Positions 41,443-50,110 of a DNA stretch of 64,000 nucleotides are shown here, in pieces. This stretch comes from DASQPR01 sp963797675 (GTDB taxonomy: Bacteria; Actinomycetota; Actinomycetes; Mycobacteriales; Micromonosporaceae): the NCBI GenBank assembly GCA_963797675.1, contig CAWCQQ010000002.1, positions 1,054,001-1,118,000 of the forward strand, written 5' to 3'. A program made the translations under genes and the position numbers. The number at the start of each line of letters is the position of its first letter. The stretch's first letter is position 1. Below the pieces are notes generated by a model, which was not told where the DNA came from, searched no databases, and saw nothing but the letters and a program-made list of their open reading frames with translations.

Positions 41443-42489
41443 TCATTCGTATTCTGTCCCGCCCTTGCGGGTCAGGTATGCCGGCGACACGAACTTGCCG
41501 ATTGCCCGGCCGCCCGTTACCGGGCTGTAGCGCTCGCGAGCGGTCCGCACGACCAGGCCTTCCCGCAGGTGAGCGCCGGTCCCGGTGAGCGTCTCCGTCC
41601 CACTGGCGAGCTCGATCAAGATCTCTTCCTGGTACGGCCCGCGGTACAACCGTGGCACCACCGGCAGGGCATCGCCGATGGCGTCGACCATCTCGTCCGC
41701 GTCGAGCCACCGGATCCCGGTCCCGTCGTCGATCGCGATGTCGAACACGGCGTACCCGGGGGTGCCGGCCGACGTGCCGTACGCGAGATCCTGGACGCCC
41801 AGCCCGAAGACTTCGCCGAAGATGCCGACCCGGAGGGCCTTGAACCGCGCGGCGACGGCCGGCACGTGGAATCCGCGGATCGCCCGCCAGTACAGGTTGT
41901 GCTCAGCCTCCACGATCGCTAGCCGCTGGTGCCCGAAGCCCTTGGAAGACACGAAGACGTCGTCACCGACCACGGTGCAGAGGCAGGCCGTACCGTGGAT
42001 CTTCTCGGTCGCCACGACGTCCTCGCCCGGCGTGAAGAGGTCCGGGTAGCGGCGGATGTTCTCGATCTCGACCCATGGCAGCAGATCGGGCGCCGCCGCC
42101 ATCTCGCCACTCATGTGTACGGGCACCGGCGGCACCCACTTCGTGACGCCGAGATCGGCCGCAAAGTCGCGCCGGGTGGTCAGCGCCTCGTCCAGCCGAT
42201 CGACACTCGTCGGCCGGCAGACGATGCCCTGGGAGAGTTCGCCGCGCAGGCGTACCGCCCTGATCCGGTTCGCGTCGGGCCCGGCGAGGCGTCCGGTCAG
42301 GCCGAGTTCCTCGATCAGCGCTGGCGGAAGTACCGCGCCTTCCGGCAGGTAGAGCGCGACGTCACCGGTCCGGTAGGCGCCCTTGGCGACCACCGCGCGC
42401 AGGAGTCCGACCTGGGCCAATTCGAGGGCGTCTGCGTTCGGGTGCGGCAGGATCACGAGCCGTTCGGCGGTGACGGTCAGCGTCGACAT
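41443..42489 (-). CDS. RNA ligase, Deinococcus Rnl (Rnl5)-like
   Basis: A 348-residue ATP-dependent RNA ligase of a family different from the T4 Rnl1-like protein at 6.8 kb. The N-terminal part (about 1-130; VTAERLVILPHPNADALELA, LRGELSQGIVC) is the OB-type domain placed before the catalytic core in Deinococcus radiodurans Rnl. Motif I is EKIHGT with Lys163 as the AMP acceptor, preceded by IENIRRYPDLF; motif III is VGIFGEVFG, motif IV REGLVVRT and motif V IGKFVSPAYL. The Deinococcus enzyme seals nicks where RNA supplies the 3'-OH. It stands alone, divergent from the fused dehydrogenase. Start ATG 42489; the frame stays open upstream but only as the shadow of the next gene. Confidence 0.9.
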   Translation of the reverse strand: MSTLTVTAERLVILPHPNADALELAQVGLLRAVVAKGAYRTGDVALYLPEGAVLPPALIEELGLTGRLAGPDANRIRAVRLRGELSQGIVCRPTSVDRLDEALTTRRDFAADLGVTKWVPPVPVHMSGEMAAAPDLLPWVEIENIRRYPDLFTPGEDVVATEKIHGTACLCTVVGDDVFVSSKGFGHQRLAIVEAEHNLYWRAIRGFHVPAVAARFKALRVGIFGEVFGLGVQDLAYGTSAGTPGYAVFDIAIDDGTGIRWLDADEMVDAIGDALPVVPRLYRGPYQEEILIELASGTETLTGTGAHLREGLVVRTARERYSPVTGGRAIGKFVSPAYLTRKGGTEYE

Positions 42490-42672
42490 AGGCGAAACGA
42501 TCTCAGTTGCGAGCGTGGTCCGGCAACGCGTTTTCGACCGACGTCGGCCGGTGGCGAGCGCAACATCCGGTGTGCGCAACTGCACTTTGCCTGCCTGATC
42601 CGCGGGCCGGGTGCACATGGCAGACTCGGCAGCAGGAATGGGTCGACGAGGACCAGCACAGAGGAGACCGCG

Positions 42673-44454
42673 GTGGCGCGTCAGTTTGCCAGCATCGGCG
42701 TTGTAGGGCTCGGCACGATGGGTGCCGGAATTGTTGAGGTCTTCGCCCGCAACGGCATCAACGTCGTCGCGGTCGAGGTCACCGAGTCGGCCTTGGAGCG
42801 CGGACGCGAGCACCTGACCGGCTCGACCGACCGCGCCGTCGCGAGGGGCAAGCTCAGCCAGGAGGATCGCGACGCGCTCGTCGGCCGGGTCGAGTTCGCG
42901 GTCGGGTTGCCGGCGCTGCACAGCGTGGATCTGGTGATCGAAGCCGTACCCGAGCATCTCGATCTCAAGCAGCGGATCTTCGCCGAGCTGGACAAGGTCT
43001 GCAAGCCGGAGGCGGTCCTCGCGACGAACACGTCGTCGCTGTCGGTCACCGAGATCTCGGTCGCGACCACGCGGCCGAACCAGGTCATCGGCATGCACTT
43101 CTTCAACCCGGCGCCGGTGATGAAGCTGGTCGAGATCATCAAGACCGTCGTCACCGCGCCGGACGTCGTCGAGGACATCGAGGCGCTCTGCGCGGGCCTG
43201 GGCAAGGTCGACGTCACGATCAACGACCGCGCCGGCTTCATCGCGAACGCGCTGCTCTTCGGCTATCTGAACCACGCGGTCACGATGTTCGAGGCCCGCT
43301 ACGTCACGCGCGAAGATGTCGACGCGGCGATGAAGCTCGGCTGTGGCCTGCCGATGGGCCCGCTCGCGCTGATGGATCTGATCGGCCTGGATACCGCGTA
43401 CGAGATCCTGGACACGATGTACCGCCGTGGTGGCCGCGACCGCCGCCACGCTCCCGCGCCGCTGCTCAAGCAGATGGTGACGGCCGGTCTCCTGGGCCGG
43501 AAGAGTGGCCGGGGCTTCTACACGTACGAGAAGCCGGGTTCGCCGGTCGTGATCGACGACGACCTGACGCCCGCCCTGGCATCCGACGAGACCACCGGAA
43601 AGAAGATCAAGAAGGTTGGCATCATCGGCTCCGGCACGATGGCGACCGGCATCATCGAGGTGTTCGCGAAGGCCGGATATGACGTCACGTCGGTGACTCG
43701 CGGCGCCGAGCGCTCCGCGAAGCTCTGCGATTCCGTCCAGGCGTCGCTCAACAAGGGCTTCGTTCGCGGCAAGATCACCGAGGAGGAGCGCGACGCCGCG
43801 CTCGCCCGGATCACCTGGTCCGCGACCTTGGATCATCTGTCGGACGCGGATCTGGTCATCGAGGCCGTGGTCGAGGAGCTGTCCGTGAAGACGGCGCTGT
43901 TCGCGTCGCTGGACGAGATCTGCAAGCCGGGCACGATCCTCGCGACCACCACGTCAAGCCTGCCGGTGATCGAGTGCGCCGTCGCGACGAGCCGGCCGGC
44001 GGACGTGGTCGGCCTGCACTTCTTCAACCCGGCGCCGATCATGGGATTGGTCGAGGTAGTGCACTCGATCCGGACCGCGCCGGAGACGGTCGCGGCCGCC
44101 CGGGACGTCGTCGCCAGCCTCGGAAAGCACGCCGTCGTCTGCGCCGACCGGGCCGGGTTCGTGGTGAACGCGTTGCTCTTCCCGTACCTGAATGACGCCG
44201 TACGGATGGTCGAGGTCAGTTACGCGACCGCGGACGACATCGACTATGCGATGAAGCTCGGCTGCGGATATCCGATGGGCCCGTTCGAGCTGCTCGACGT
44301 CGTCGGCCTGGACGTGTCCCTCGCCATCCAGCGCGAGCTGTACCTGGAGATGCGCGAGCCCGGCTTCGCTCCGGCACCACTACTCGAACAGCTCGTTACC
44401 GCCGGATATCTGGGCAAAAAGGTTGGTCGCGGCTTCCGCGATTACCGCAGCTAG
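42673..44454 (+). CDS. Double-domain 3-hydroxyacyl-CoA dehydrogenase (tandem fusion)
   Basis: A 593-residue protein made of two complete 3-hydroxybutyryl-CoA dehydrogenase units. Unit 1 (residues about 5-285) has VVGLGTMGAGIVEVFA, the catalytic His in GMHFFNPAPVMKLVEII and ends GRKSGRGFYTYEK. A linker of about 30 residues (SPVVIDDDLTPALASDE) follows. Unit 2 (about 313-593) has VGIIGSGTMATGIIEVFA, GLHFFNPAPIMGLVEVVH and ends GKKVGRGFRDYRS. Both keep the nucleotide-binding glycines and catalytic His. Similar fused proteins occur in other actinobacteria. A single-domain relative is at 28.4 kb. GTG 42673 has GAGGAG seven bases upstream. Confidence 0.93.
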   Translation: MARQFASIGVVGLGTMGAGIVEVFARNGINVVAVEVTESALERGREHLTGSTDRAVARGKLSQEDRDALVGRVEFAVGLPALHSVDLVIEAVPEHLDLKQRIFAELDKVCKPEAVLATNTSSLSVTEISVATTRPNQVIGMHFFNPAPVMKLVEIIKTVVTAPDVVEDIEALCAGLGKVDVTINDRAGFIANALLFGYLNHAVTMFEARYVTREDVDAAMKLGCGLPMGPLALMDLIGLDTAYEILDTMYRRGGRDRRHAPAPLLKQMVTAGLLGRKSGRGFYTYEKPGSPVVIDDDLTPALASDETTGKKIKKVGIIGSGTMATGIIEVFAKAGYDVTSVTRGAERSAKLCDSVQASLNKGFVRGKITEEERDAALARITWSATLDHLSDADLVIEAVVEELSVKTALFASLDEICKPGTILATTTSSLPVIECAVATSRPADVVGLHFFNPAPIMGLVEVVHSIRTAPETVAAARDVVASLGKHAVVCADRAGFVVNALLFPYLNDAVRMVEVSYATADDIDYAMKLGCGYPMGPFELLDVVGLDVSLAIQRELYLEMREPGFAPAPLLEQLVTAGYLGKKVGRGFRDYRS

Positions 44455-44457
44455 GCT
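44452..44457 (+). promoter_or_regulatory. -10 box of the small zinc-site gene
   Basis: TAGGCT overlaps the stop of the fused dehydrogenase and lies seven bases before GTG 44465, the same leaderless spacing as in nucS, with the same hexamer. Confidence 0.4.
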
Positions 44458-44464
44458 TGCGTTC

Positions 44465-44773
44465 GTGAGTCCACGTCGTCATAACCGTCGCGACGACGAG
44501 GCGGAACCGCTCGACGATCTGCGGGCACGCCGCGGCGTCCAGCGGGTGCACGAAGCGGCCGACGGTGAGTGGCTGGTCCGTGCGATCCCCGGCGACGCTT
44601 CCACGAAGACGTACCGCTGCCCGGGCTGTGATCAGGAGATTCCTCCGGGCGTCGCGCACGTCGTCGCATGGCCCGCGGACGGTCGCGGCGATCTCACCGA
44701 TCGCCGACATTGGCACACGAGTTGCTGGCGTTCGCGGGGCACGCGCGCGCCGCGGATCATCAAAAAGCGTTAG
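44465..44773 (+). CDS. Small actinobacterial zinc-ribbon-like protein
   Basis: A 102-residue, charged protein. The first 30 residues are rich in Arg, Asp and Glu (PRRHNRRDDEAEPLDDLRAR). The core has YRCPGCDQEIPPGVAHVVAW and then RRHWHTSCWRSRG, a CxxC plus HxxC set that fits one zinc. Short proteins of this kind are widespread and annotated only as ATP/GTP-binding or hypothetical. The hydrolase gene begins 9 bases later, so the two are co-transcribed. Confidence 0.7.
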   Translation: MSPRRHNRRDDEAEPLDDLRARRGVQRVHEAADGEWLVRAIPGDASTKTYRCPGCDQEIPPGVAHVVAWPADGRGDLTDRRHWHTSCWRSRGTRAPRIIKKR

Positions 44774-44782
44774 GGGTACGCC

Positions 44783-45583
44783 GTGCCAAGTCCCGCAGCG
44801 ATTCGGGCGAATTCCATCCTGCCGGCCCGCCGGACCGACATCACCCTGGAGACCGCCGACGGCCTGCACCTCGTCGGCGAACTGGCGTTGCCGGCCGATC
44901 GCGATCCGGTTGCCACGATCGTCTGCCTCCATCCACTGCCGACGCACGGCGGCATGATGGACAGCCATGTCTACCGGAAGGCGGCGTGGCGGCTTCCGGC
45001 GCTGGCCGGCGTCGCGGTGCTCCGCTTCAACACCCGGGGAACGTCGAGTGTCCGCGGCACCAGCGAAGGTACGTTCGACAATGCGGTGGGGGAGCGCTTC
45101 GACGTGGCCGCCGCGATCGAATATGCCGAGTTCGCGAACCTGCCGTCGATCTGGCTGGTCGGATGGTCATTCGGGACCGATCTGGTCCTCAAGTACGGCT
45201 GCGAGCCGGACGTCGTCGGCGCGATCCTGCTGTCCCCGCCGCTGCGTTACTCGCAACCCGCCGACCTGGCGACATGGAACGCCTCCGGTAAACCGGTGAT
45301 CGCGATCGTGCCCGAGTTTGACGACTACCTCCGGCCGGACGAGGCACGCCAGCGGTTCGCCGCGATCGAGCAGGCCGAGGTCGTTGCGGTTGCGGGCGGG
45401 AAGCACCTGTGGGTCGGCGACGCCGAGACGGTCCTCGACGAGATCGTGCGCCGGGTCGTGCCGAGCGCATATCCGCTGCCCCGGACGTGGGACGGTCCGA
45501 TCGAGGCGGGGGACGCCAGCGCGTACGCCGACCGGACGACGGCGGCGTTCGCCGACACTCCGATGCCGGGTCCTGCCGTATAG
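44783..45583 (+). CDS. Alpha/beta hydrolase
   Basis: A 266-residue hydrolase with nucleophile elbow GWSFGTD (Ser in GxSxG), the oxyanion region CLHPLPTHGGMM, and later AIVPEFDDYLRP and the presumed catalytic His in AVAGGKHLWVGD. It resembles the DUF/serine-hydrolase group that acts on short acyl or peptide substrates (YqiA/YfbB-like or CocE-like); no specific substrate can be given. GTG 44783 has AGGGG six bases upstream. A perfect hairpin follows the gene. Confidence 0.85.
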   Translation: MPSPAAIRANSILPARRTDITLETADGLHLVGELALPADRDPVATIVCLHPLPTHGGMMDSHVYRKAAWRLPALAGVAVLRFNTRGTSSVRGTSEGTFDNAVGERFDVAAAIEYAEFANLPSIWLVGWSFGTDLVLKYGCEPDVVGAILLSPPLRYSQPADLATWNASGKPVIAIVPEFDDYLRPDEARQRFAAIEQAEVVAVAGGKHLWVGDAETVLDEIVRRVVPSAYPLPRTWDGPIEAGDASAYADRTTAAFADTPMPGPAV

Positions 45584-45595
45584 GGGGTAGGCATG

Positions 45596-45630
45596 CGAAA
45601 GGCCGGACGCGCAGCGCGTCCGGCCTTTCG
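45596..45630. terminator. Bidirectional terminator
   Basis: A perfect 16-bp stem (45596-45611 with 45615-45630) with the loop CAG lies between the hydrolase and the convergent coiled-coil gene. The outer arm gives AAA on one side and TTTCG on the other, so it can act in both directions. Confidence 0.8.
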
Positions 45631-45643
45631 TCACAGCATCGTG

Positions 45644-46999
45644 TCAGTTGCCGTGCTTGCCCGCGTCGACGACGACCTTCTCGGCCTCGGTGGGTTCGCC
45701 GACATCGGATGCGCTCGGGTCCGCCATGGCGTCCACGGTCGTTACGTCGGCCGGCTCGGAGGCGTCGCCGGTCGCCGTGGCATCCGCCTCGGCCTTGTGG
45801 GACGTCTCGGTCCGCTTCTCGTCATTGGCACCCTTGCGGGCACCGTTGGCGCCGGTAGTGCGTACGCCGGTGATTTCGGCTTTTGCGGTCTCGACCTGCT
45901 TCTGCGCCGCGCGTGCCTCCTGATAGCTGGCGTCCGCCTGGTCGCGGTAGGCCTGTGCCTGCGTCCGCGCGGCCGCGGCTTCGGCGCGCGCGCTCTCGGC
46001 GGCCTTCTTCGCCTCGGTCACGATCGTTTCGGCCTGCGCCCTGGCAGCGCCGAGCACCGCCTCTGCTTCGGCGCGGACCGAGTCGCTGGCCTTGCGTGCG
46101 GACTCCTCGGCCTGGGCCCGAGTGGTGGACGCGTACTGATCGCTGGACGTCTTCTGCGCGGTGATCTCGGCGAGGTGAGCCTTGCGCTTCTCGCCGATCT
46201 CCTGGTCGATCGTGCCGCGGCTTTCGGCGACGTAGGCATCGGTCTCGGAGCGCTTCACGTTCGCATAGGCCTCGGCCTCGGAGCGGATGCGGGTCGCGTT
46301 CGTCTCCGTCTCGGCCGTCCGCCGCTTGGCCAGTTCTTCCGCGGCGGCGACGATCCCGTCCGCCTTCGCCTTGGCCTCGACGCTGTACGCGTCGGCCTTT
46401 GCCTTGGCGTCGGTGATGATCGTGGCCGCCTCGCGCTGGGCGTTCGTGCTCGCGGCGTCGATCTCCGCTCGCAGCGTTGCCACGTATTCGGACGCGGTGG
46501 CGAGTTCGGCGGCGGCGGCCTCGCGGCGGATCATCGCGGCCTGATCTTCGTCGGCGCGACGGGCGGCGAGCACTTCCTCGAGTTCGCGCAGGGCATCGGC
46601 GCGGTGCTTCACCGTGTCCGCCAGGGCCGCCTCGGCCTCGGCGCGGATCCCGGAGACGCTGTCCTCGGCCTCGTGCACGATCTCGGCCGCCTGGTCCTCG
46701 GCGAGTCCGAGGATCTGCTCGACCCGGAGGCCGAGGTGGCGGAACGAGACCTCTTCGCCGATCGCGCCGTGCCGCTTCAGCGTCTCAACCTCGGCGCGCA
46801 GCTGGCGTACGTTCTGCGACAGCGACGTCGCGGCCGTAGCCGCATGATCGCGTTCGGCGATCAGGTTGGCGATTTCGGTTTCCGCTACTTCGACATATGC
46901 CTCGACCTGACGTCGGTCATAGCCACGCATTGTGATTTGAAAGCCGGGTTCCGCCGTTGCGGCATTACCCAGGTTAAGAAGTTCCCCGCCCTGCGACAT
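45644..46999 (-). CDS. DivIVA/Scy-type coiled-coil protein 1
   Basis: A 451-residue, almost wholly helical protein. Residues about 20-45 contain FQITMRGYDRRQVEAYVEVA, the short N-terminal DivIVA-like motif that begins Scy, FilP and related actinobacterial proteins. From about 45 to 400 it is a continuous coiled coil rich in Ala, Glu and Arg (EAETLK-type heptads; FRHLGLRVEQILGLAEDQAA). The tail is acidic and low-complexity (ATATGDASEPADVTTVDAM). Scy and FilP organise polar growth in Streptomyces, so a cytoskeletal or polarity role is likely. ATG 46999 is preferred because GTGAGG lies nine bases upstream. Confidence 0.8.
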   Translation of the reverse strand: MSQGGELLNLGNAATAEPGFQITMRGYDRRQVEAYVEVAETEIANLIAERDHAATAATSLSQNVRQLRAEVETLKRHGAIGEEVSFRHLGLRVEQILGLAEDQAAEIVHEAEDSVSGIRAEAEAALADTVKHRADALRELEEVLAARRADEDQAAMIRREAAAAELATASEYVATLRAEIDAASTNAQREAATIITDAKAKADAYSVEAKAKADGIVAAAEELAKRRTAETETNATRIRSEAEAYANVKRSETDAYVAESRGTIDQEIGEKRKAHLAEITAQKTSSDQYASTTRAQAEESARKASDSVRAEAEAVLGAARAQAETIVTEAKKAAESARAEAAAARTQAQAYRDQADASYQEARAAQKQVETAKAEITGVRTTGANGARKGANDEKRTETSHKAEADATATGDASEPADVTTVDAMADPSASDVGEPTEAEKVVVDAGKHGN

Positions 47000-47116
47000 G
47001 CCGTCCATCCTCACATGATTTGTCCCGACGTGCAGGCTTACACACCGGACGTGCTGGGGCAAATGATGTTGATATGGGCTATGAATTATCTGTTAATGGC
47101 AAGTGGAGTCCGGTGT

Positions 47117-47156
47117 GGACAACGGTCGGCACCGTAATCGGTGCCGACCGTTGTCC
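47117..47156 (-). terminator. Terminator after coiled-coil protein 2
   Basis: A perfect 18-bp stem (47117-47134 with 47139-47156) around TAAT lies 34 bases after the end of the minus-strand gene and before the next coiled-coil gene. Confidence 0.7.
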
Positions 47157-47190
47157 GTTTATTGCCGTGGTAACGACGAGTCGGCGCCGA

Positions 47191-48408
47191 CTATGCGTCG
47201 GCGGCGACCTTCTCGTCAGCCTTCTTCTCGGGCGCAGGAGCCTGCGGGACCGGGACGATGCCGGCGAGACCGGACAGCATCTGGCCGAGCTGCGAGGTGA
47301 CCGCGTCCTTCTGGCGGGTCAGCGTTTCGACCTCGACGCGAGCCTTTTCGGTCGCCGAGTCGGCCTCGGCACGAGCCTCGCCGACCATCCGGTTCGCCTC
47401 GGCGCGGGCTTCTGCGACGGTCTTGTCCGCGAGCGCCTTGGCCTTCTCGGTCGTCTCGGCCGCACCCCGCTCGGACTCGACGCGGCGGGCCTCGGCCCGC
47501 ACCTCGATCTCCTTCGCGCGCTCTTCGGCCGTCCGGGCGCGCAGGTCCGCTTCGGTGACGAGCTTCTGCGTCGCGGCCACCGCGGTGGCGTGCCGAGTCG
47601 ACTCCTCGCGCTCCGCCTTCTCGCGGCGGTCGGCGATCTCGAGAGCGAGCGCCTGCAGGTCCTTCTCGCGCTTGTCACGGGCGTCGGCGAGCAGCTTCGT
47701 CGCCTCGGCGCGCTTCTCTTCGGCTTCGCGGGCGGCCTTCGCGCGGAGCTGGGTGATCTCCCGCTCGGCGGTGGCGCGCAGCGTCGCGACCTCGCGCTCG
47801 GTGGTCGCCTTCAACTCGGCGTTCTCATGCGCGGTCGCTGCCCGGAGCTGCTTGGTGTCGCGGTCGGCGTCGGCGCGTAGCGTCTCGGCCTCACGACGAG
47901 CTTGTACGCGCACCTCGGCGGCTTCCCGCTCGACGGCGGTCCGGAGGTTGCCCGCTTCACGCTCGGCGGTGGCCTTCATGGCGGCGGCTTCCGCGCGCGC
48001 CTTGTCGGTGATCTCGCGCGCTTCCAGCTTCGAGCCGGAGATGATGCCCTCGGCCTCGCGCTTGGACTCGCCGCGGTGGTCGTTCGCCTGCTCCTCGGCG
48101 AGGCGCAGGATCTGCTCGACGCGGGTGCCGAGGCCGGACAGCGTCGGGCGGCTGCTCTCCTCGAGCTGCTTGAGCGTGTCCGCGTGCTTCTGCTCGGTGA
48201 CGCCGAGGCGCTGCTCGGCCTGGCGGAGGCGTCGGGCACCGTCGTTGTGACGCTGCTCGGCTTCGGCGCGCGCCTGCTCGGCCTGGGCCAGAGCGGCATT
48301 CAGCCGGGCGACGTAGTCGTCCACCTGCTGACGGTCGTAGCCACGCAGGCCCACACTGAACTCGGTGCCGGCGGGATCAAAGAAGGCGGTCGAAGTTTGC
48401 TGGGCCAT
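47191..48408 (-). CDS. DivIVA/FilP-type coiled-coil protein 2
   Basis: A 405-residue protein, related to its neighbour. The N-terminal motif is FSVGLRGYDRQQVDDYVARL, close to the DivIVA-like motif of protein 1. Residues about 45-370 form a coiled coil with many A/E/R heptads (RPTLSGLGTRVEQILRLAEE is shared in position with protein 1). The end is PVPQAPAPEKKADEKVAADA. The pair is probably a duplication. FilP-like proteins form filaments that stiffen the hyphal tip. Start ATG 48408. It is intact and separated from protein 1 by a terminator, so the two are transcribed separately. Confidence 0.8.
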   Translation of the reverse strand: MAQQTSTAFFDPAGTEFSVGLRGYDRQQVDDYVARLNAALAQAEQARAEAEQRHNDGARRLRQAEQRLGVTEQKHADTLKQLEESSRPTLSGLGTRVEQILRLAEEQANDHRGESKREAEGIISGSKLEAREITDKARAEAAAMKATAEREAGNLRTAVEREAAEVRVQARREAETLRADADRDTKQLRAATAHENAELKATTEREVATLRATAEREITQLRAKAAREAEEKRAEATKLLADARDKREKDLQALALEIADRREKAEREESTRHATAVAATQKLVTEADLRARTAEERAKEIEVRAEARRVESERGAAETTEKAKALADKTVAEARAEANRMVGEARAEADSATEKARVEVETLTRQKDAVTSQLGQMLSGLAGIVPVPQAPAPEKKADEKVAADA

Positions 48409-48575
48409 GGGGGAATACTCGCAGACGGTGTGAGGCGGTTATCACGGGCGGGTGTGCCGTGTCGCGGGGGTGAAACGACATGGCGACCTCGCTGACTGTA
48501 TCCGAGCCGTCCGACCAGCGGTAGACCTGTCACCCGGCCGGAACGCTAGTTTGGCTCACACTAATAGCTGCCCCG

Positions 48576-49946
48576 TTAAATACCGCGGAACCTGTTGATC
48601 TCATCGATGTGTCGTGCCCGTTTTGCGGTATCTCGGACACCGAGGCCCTCCTCCGGTGCGAGGCAGAGCACGCCCACCTTGCCCTGGTGTGCGTTGCGGT
48701 GCACCTCGTACGCGGCCTGTCCGGTCTCGGCCATCGGATAGGTCTTCGACAGCGTGGGATGGATCGCACCCCTGGCGATCAGCCGGTTGGCCTCCCACGC
48801 CTCGCGATAGTTCGCGAAGTGGCTGCCGACGATGCGCTTGAGATTCATCCAGAGATAGCGGTTGTCGTACTGGTGCATGAAGCCCGACGTGGAGGCACAG
48901 GTGACGATCGTGCCGCCGCGCTTCGTGACGTAGACGCTGGCCCCGAACGTCTCCCGGCCGGGGTGCTCGAACACGATGTCCGGGTCCTCGCCGCCGGTCA
49001 GTTCGCGTACGCGTTCGCCGAAGCGACGCCACTCGTCGGTGTCCTGCACCTCTTCACCACCGTCCAGCCCGGGCTTCCAGAATCGGAAGCCCTCTGCGGA
49101 TCGATCGATCACCAGTTCGGCACCCATTTTGTGGCAGATTTCGGCCTTCTCCGGGCTGGAGACCACGCACACCGGGGTAGCGCCGCCGTTGATCGCGAGC
49201 TGCGTCGCGTACGAGCCGAGACCGCCGGAGGCGCCCCAGATCAACACGATGTCGCCCTGCTTCATCTGCGCGCCGTGATGCGATACGAGCTGCCGGTACG
49301 CGGTCGAGTTGACCAGGCCGGGCGCCGCCGCCTCTTCCCAGGACAGGTGCTCCGGCTTCGGCATCAGCTGATTCGACTTCACGATCGCCAACTCGGCCAG
49401 CCCGCCGAAGTTGGTCTCGAATCCCCAGATCCGCTGTTGCGGGTCGAGCATCGTGTCGTCGTGCCCGGCCGCGTCCTCCAACTCGACGCTCAGGCAGTGC
49501 GCGACGACCTGGTCGCCCGGGTGCCACTTCGTCACGCCGGGTCCGACCCGCAGCACGATGCCGGACGCGTCCGAGCCGACCACGTGGTAGGGCTGGTCGT
49601 GCTTTGCGGCGAGGTCGGAGCTGCGGGCATATTTCTGGAGGAACTTGAACGTGGAAACCGGCTCGAAGATCGACGTCCACACCGTGTTGTAGTTGACCGC
49701 GCTGGCCATCACCGCGATCAGCGCTTCGCCCGGCCCCAGCTCCGGCGTCGGCACGTCCTGGATGTGCAGTGACTTGCGCGGGTCCTTGTCGTGGCTGTCC
49801 ACGCCGTCGAACATCGTCTCGTCCGACTTGCGTACGACGACCCCGCGATAGGTTGCCGGGATCTTGACGTCGGCGAGGGTGCGGAGGACGGCGGCCGGAT
49901 CGGCGGCGCCCTCGGCCGCCATGATGATCTCGAGAATCTCCTGCAC
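48576..49946 (-). CDS. ccr: Crotonyl-CoA carboxylase/reductase
   Basis: Reductively carboxylates crotonyl-CoA to ethylmalonyl-CoA with NADPH and CO2, the key step of the ethylmalonyl-CoA route; 456 residues. The CO2-pocket residues known from Kitasatospora are conserved: the Asn in SAVNYNTVWTSIFEPVS, the Phe-Glu in IWGFETNFGGLAE and the His in GSHFANYREAW. The NADPH site is WGASGGLGSYATQ. The ribosome binding site GGAGG lies nine bases before the GTG at 49946, so I prefer it to GTG 49955, which it directly abuts. Ethylmalonyl-CoA also feeds polyketide synthesis. The gene is alone on its strand, upstream of the coiled-coil genes. Confidence 0.96.
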   Translation of the reverse strand: MQEILEIIMAAEGAADPAAVLRTLADVKIPATYRGVVVRKSDETMFDGVDSHDKDPRKSLHIQDVPTPELGPGEALIAVMASAVNYNTVWTSIFEPVSTFKFLQKYARSSDLAAKHDQPYHVVGSDASGIVLRVGPGVTKWHPGDQVVAHCLSVELEDAAGHDDTMLDPQQRIWGFETNFGGLAELAIVKSNQLMPKPEHLSWEEAAAPGLVNSTAYRQLVSHHGAQMKQGDIVLIWGASGGLGSYATQLAINGGATPVCVVSSPEKAEICHKMGAELVIDRSAEGFRFWKPGLDGGEEVQDTDEWRRFGERVRELTGGEDPDIVFEHPGRETFGASVYVTKRGGTIVTCASTSGFMHQYDNRYLWMNLKRIVGSHFANYREAWEANRLIARGAIHPTLSKTYPMAETGQAAYEVHRNAHQGKVGVLCLAPEEGLGVRDTAKRARHIDEINRFRGI

Positions 49947-50110
49947 TTCGGTCACCCTCCGTTGTCGAGCGGGACGTTTTGCCGGAGGTTACTGGTAGGT
50001 AACGATGCGTGGATACGGTTTGTGAATTAGTCCACCCGAGGACGGCCTACGAGCGCGCAAACGTGCTCGTAGGCCGATGTTCCCACACCGTTCCGAGCAT
50101 CGTGTCCGTT

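Noticed and set aside
42490..43836. Upstream extension of the second RNA ligase frame to 797 residues
   Set aside because: The extension lies wholly opposite the fused dehydrogenase, and ligase homology starts at ATG 42489.
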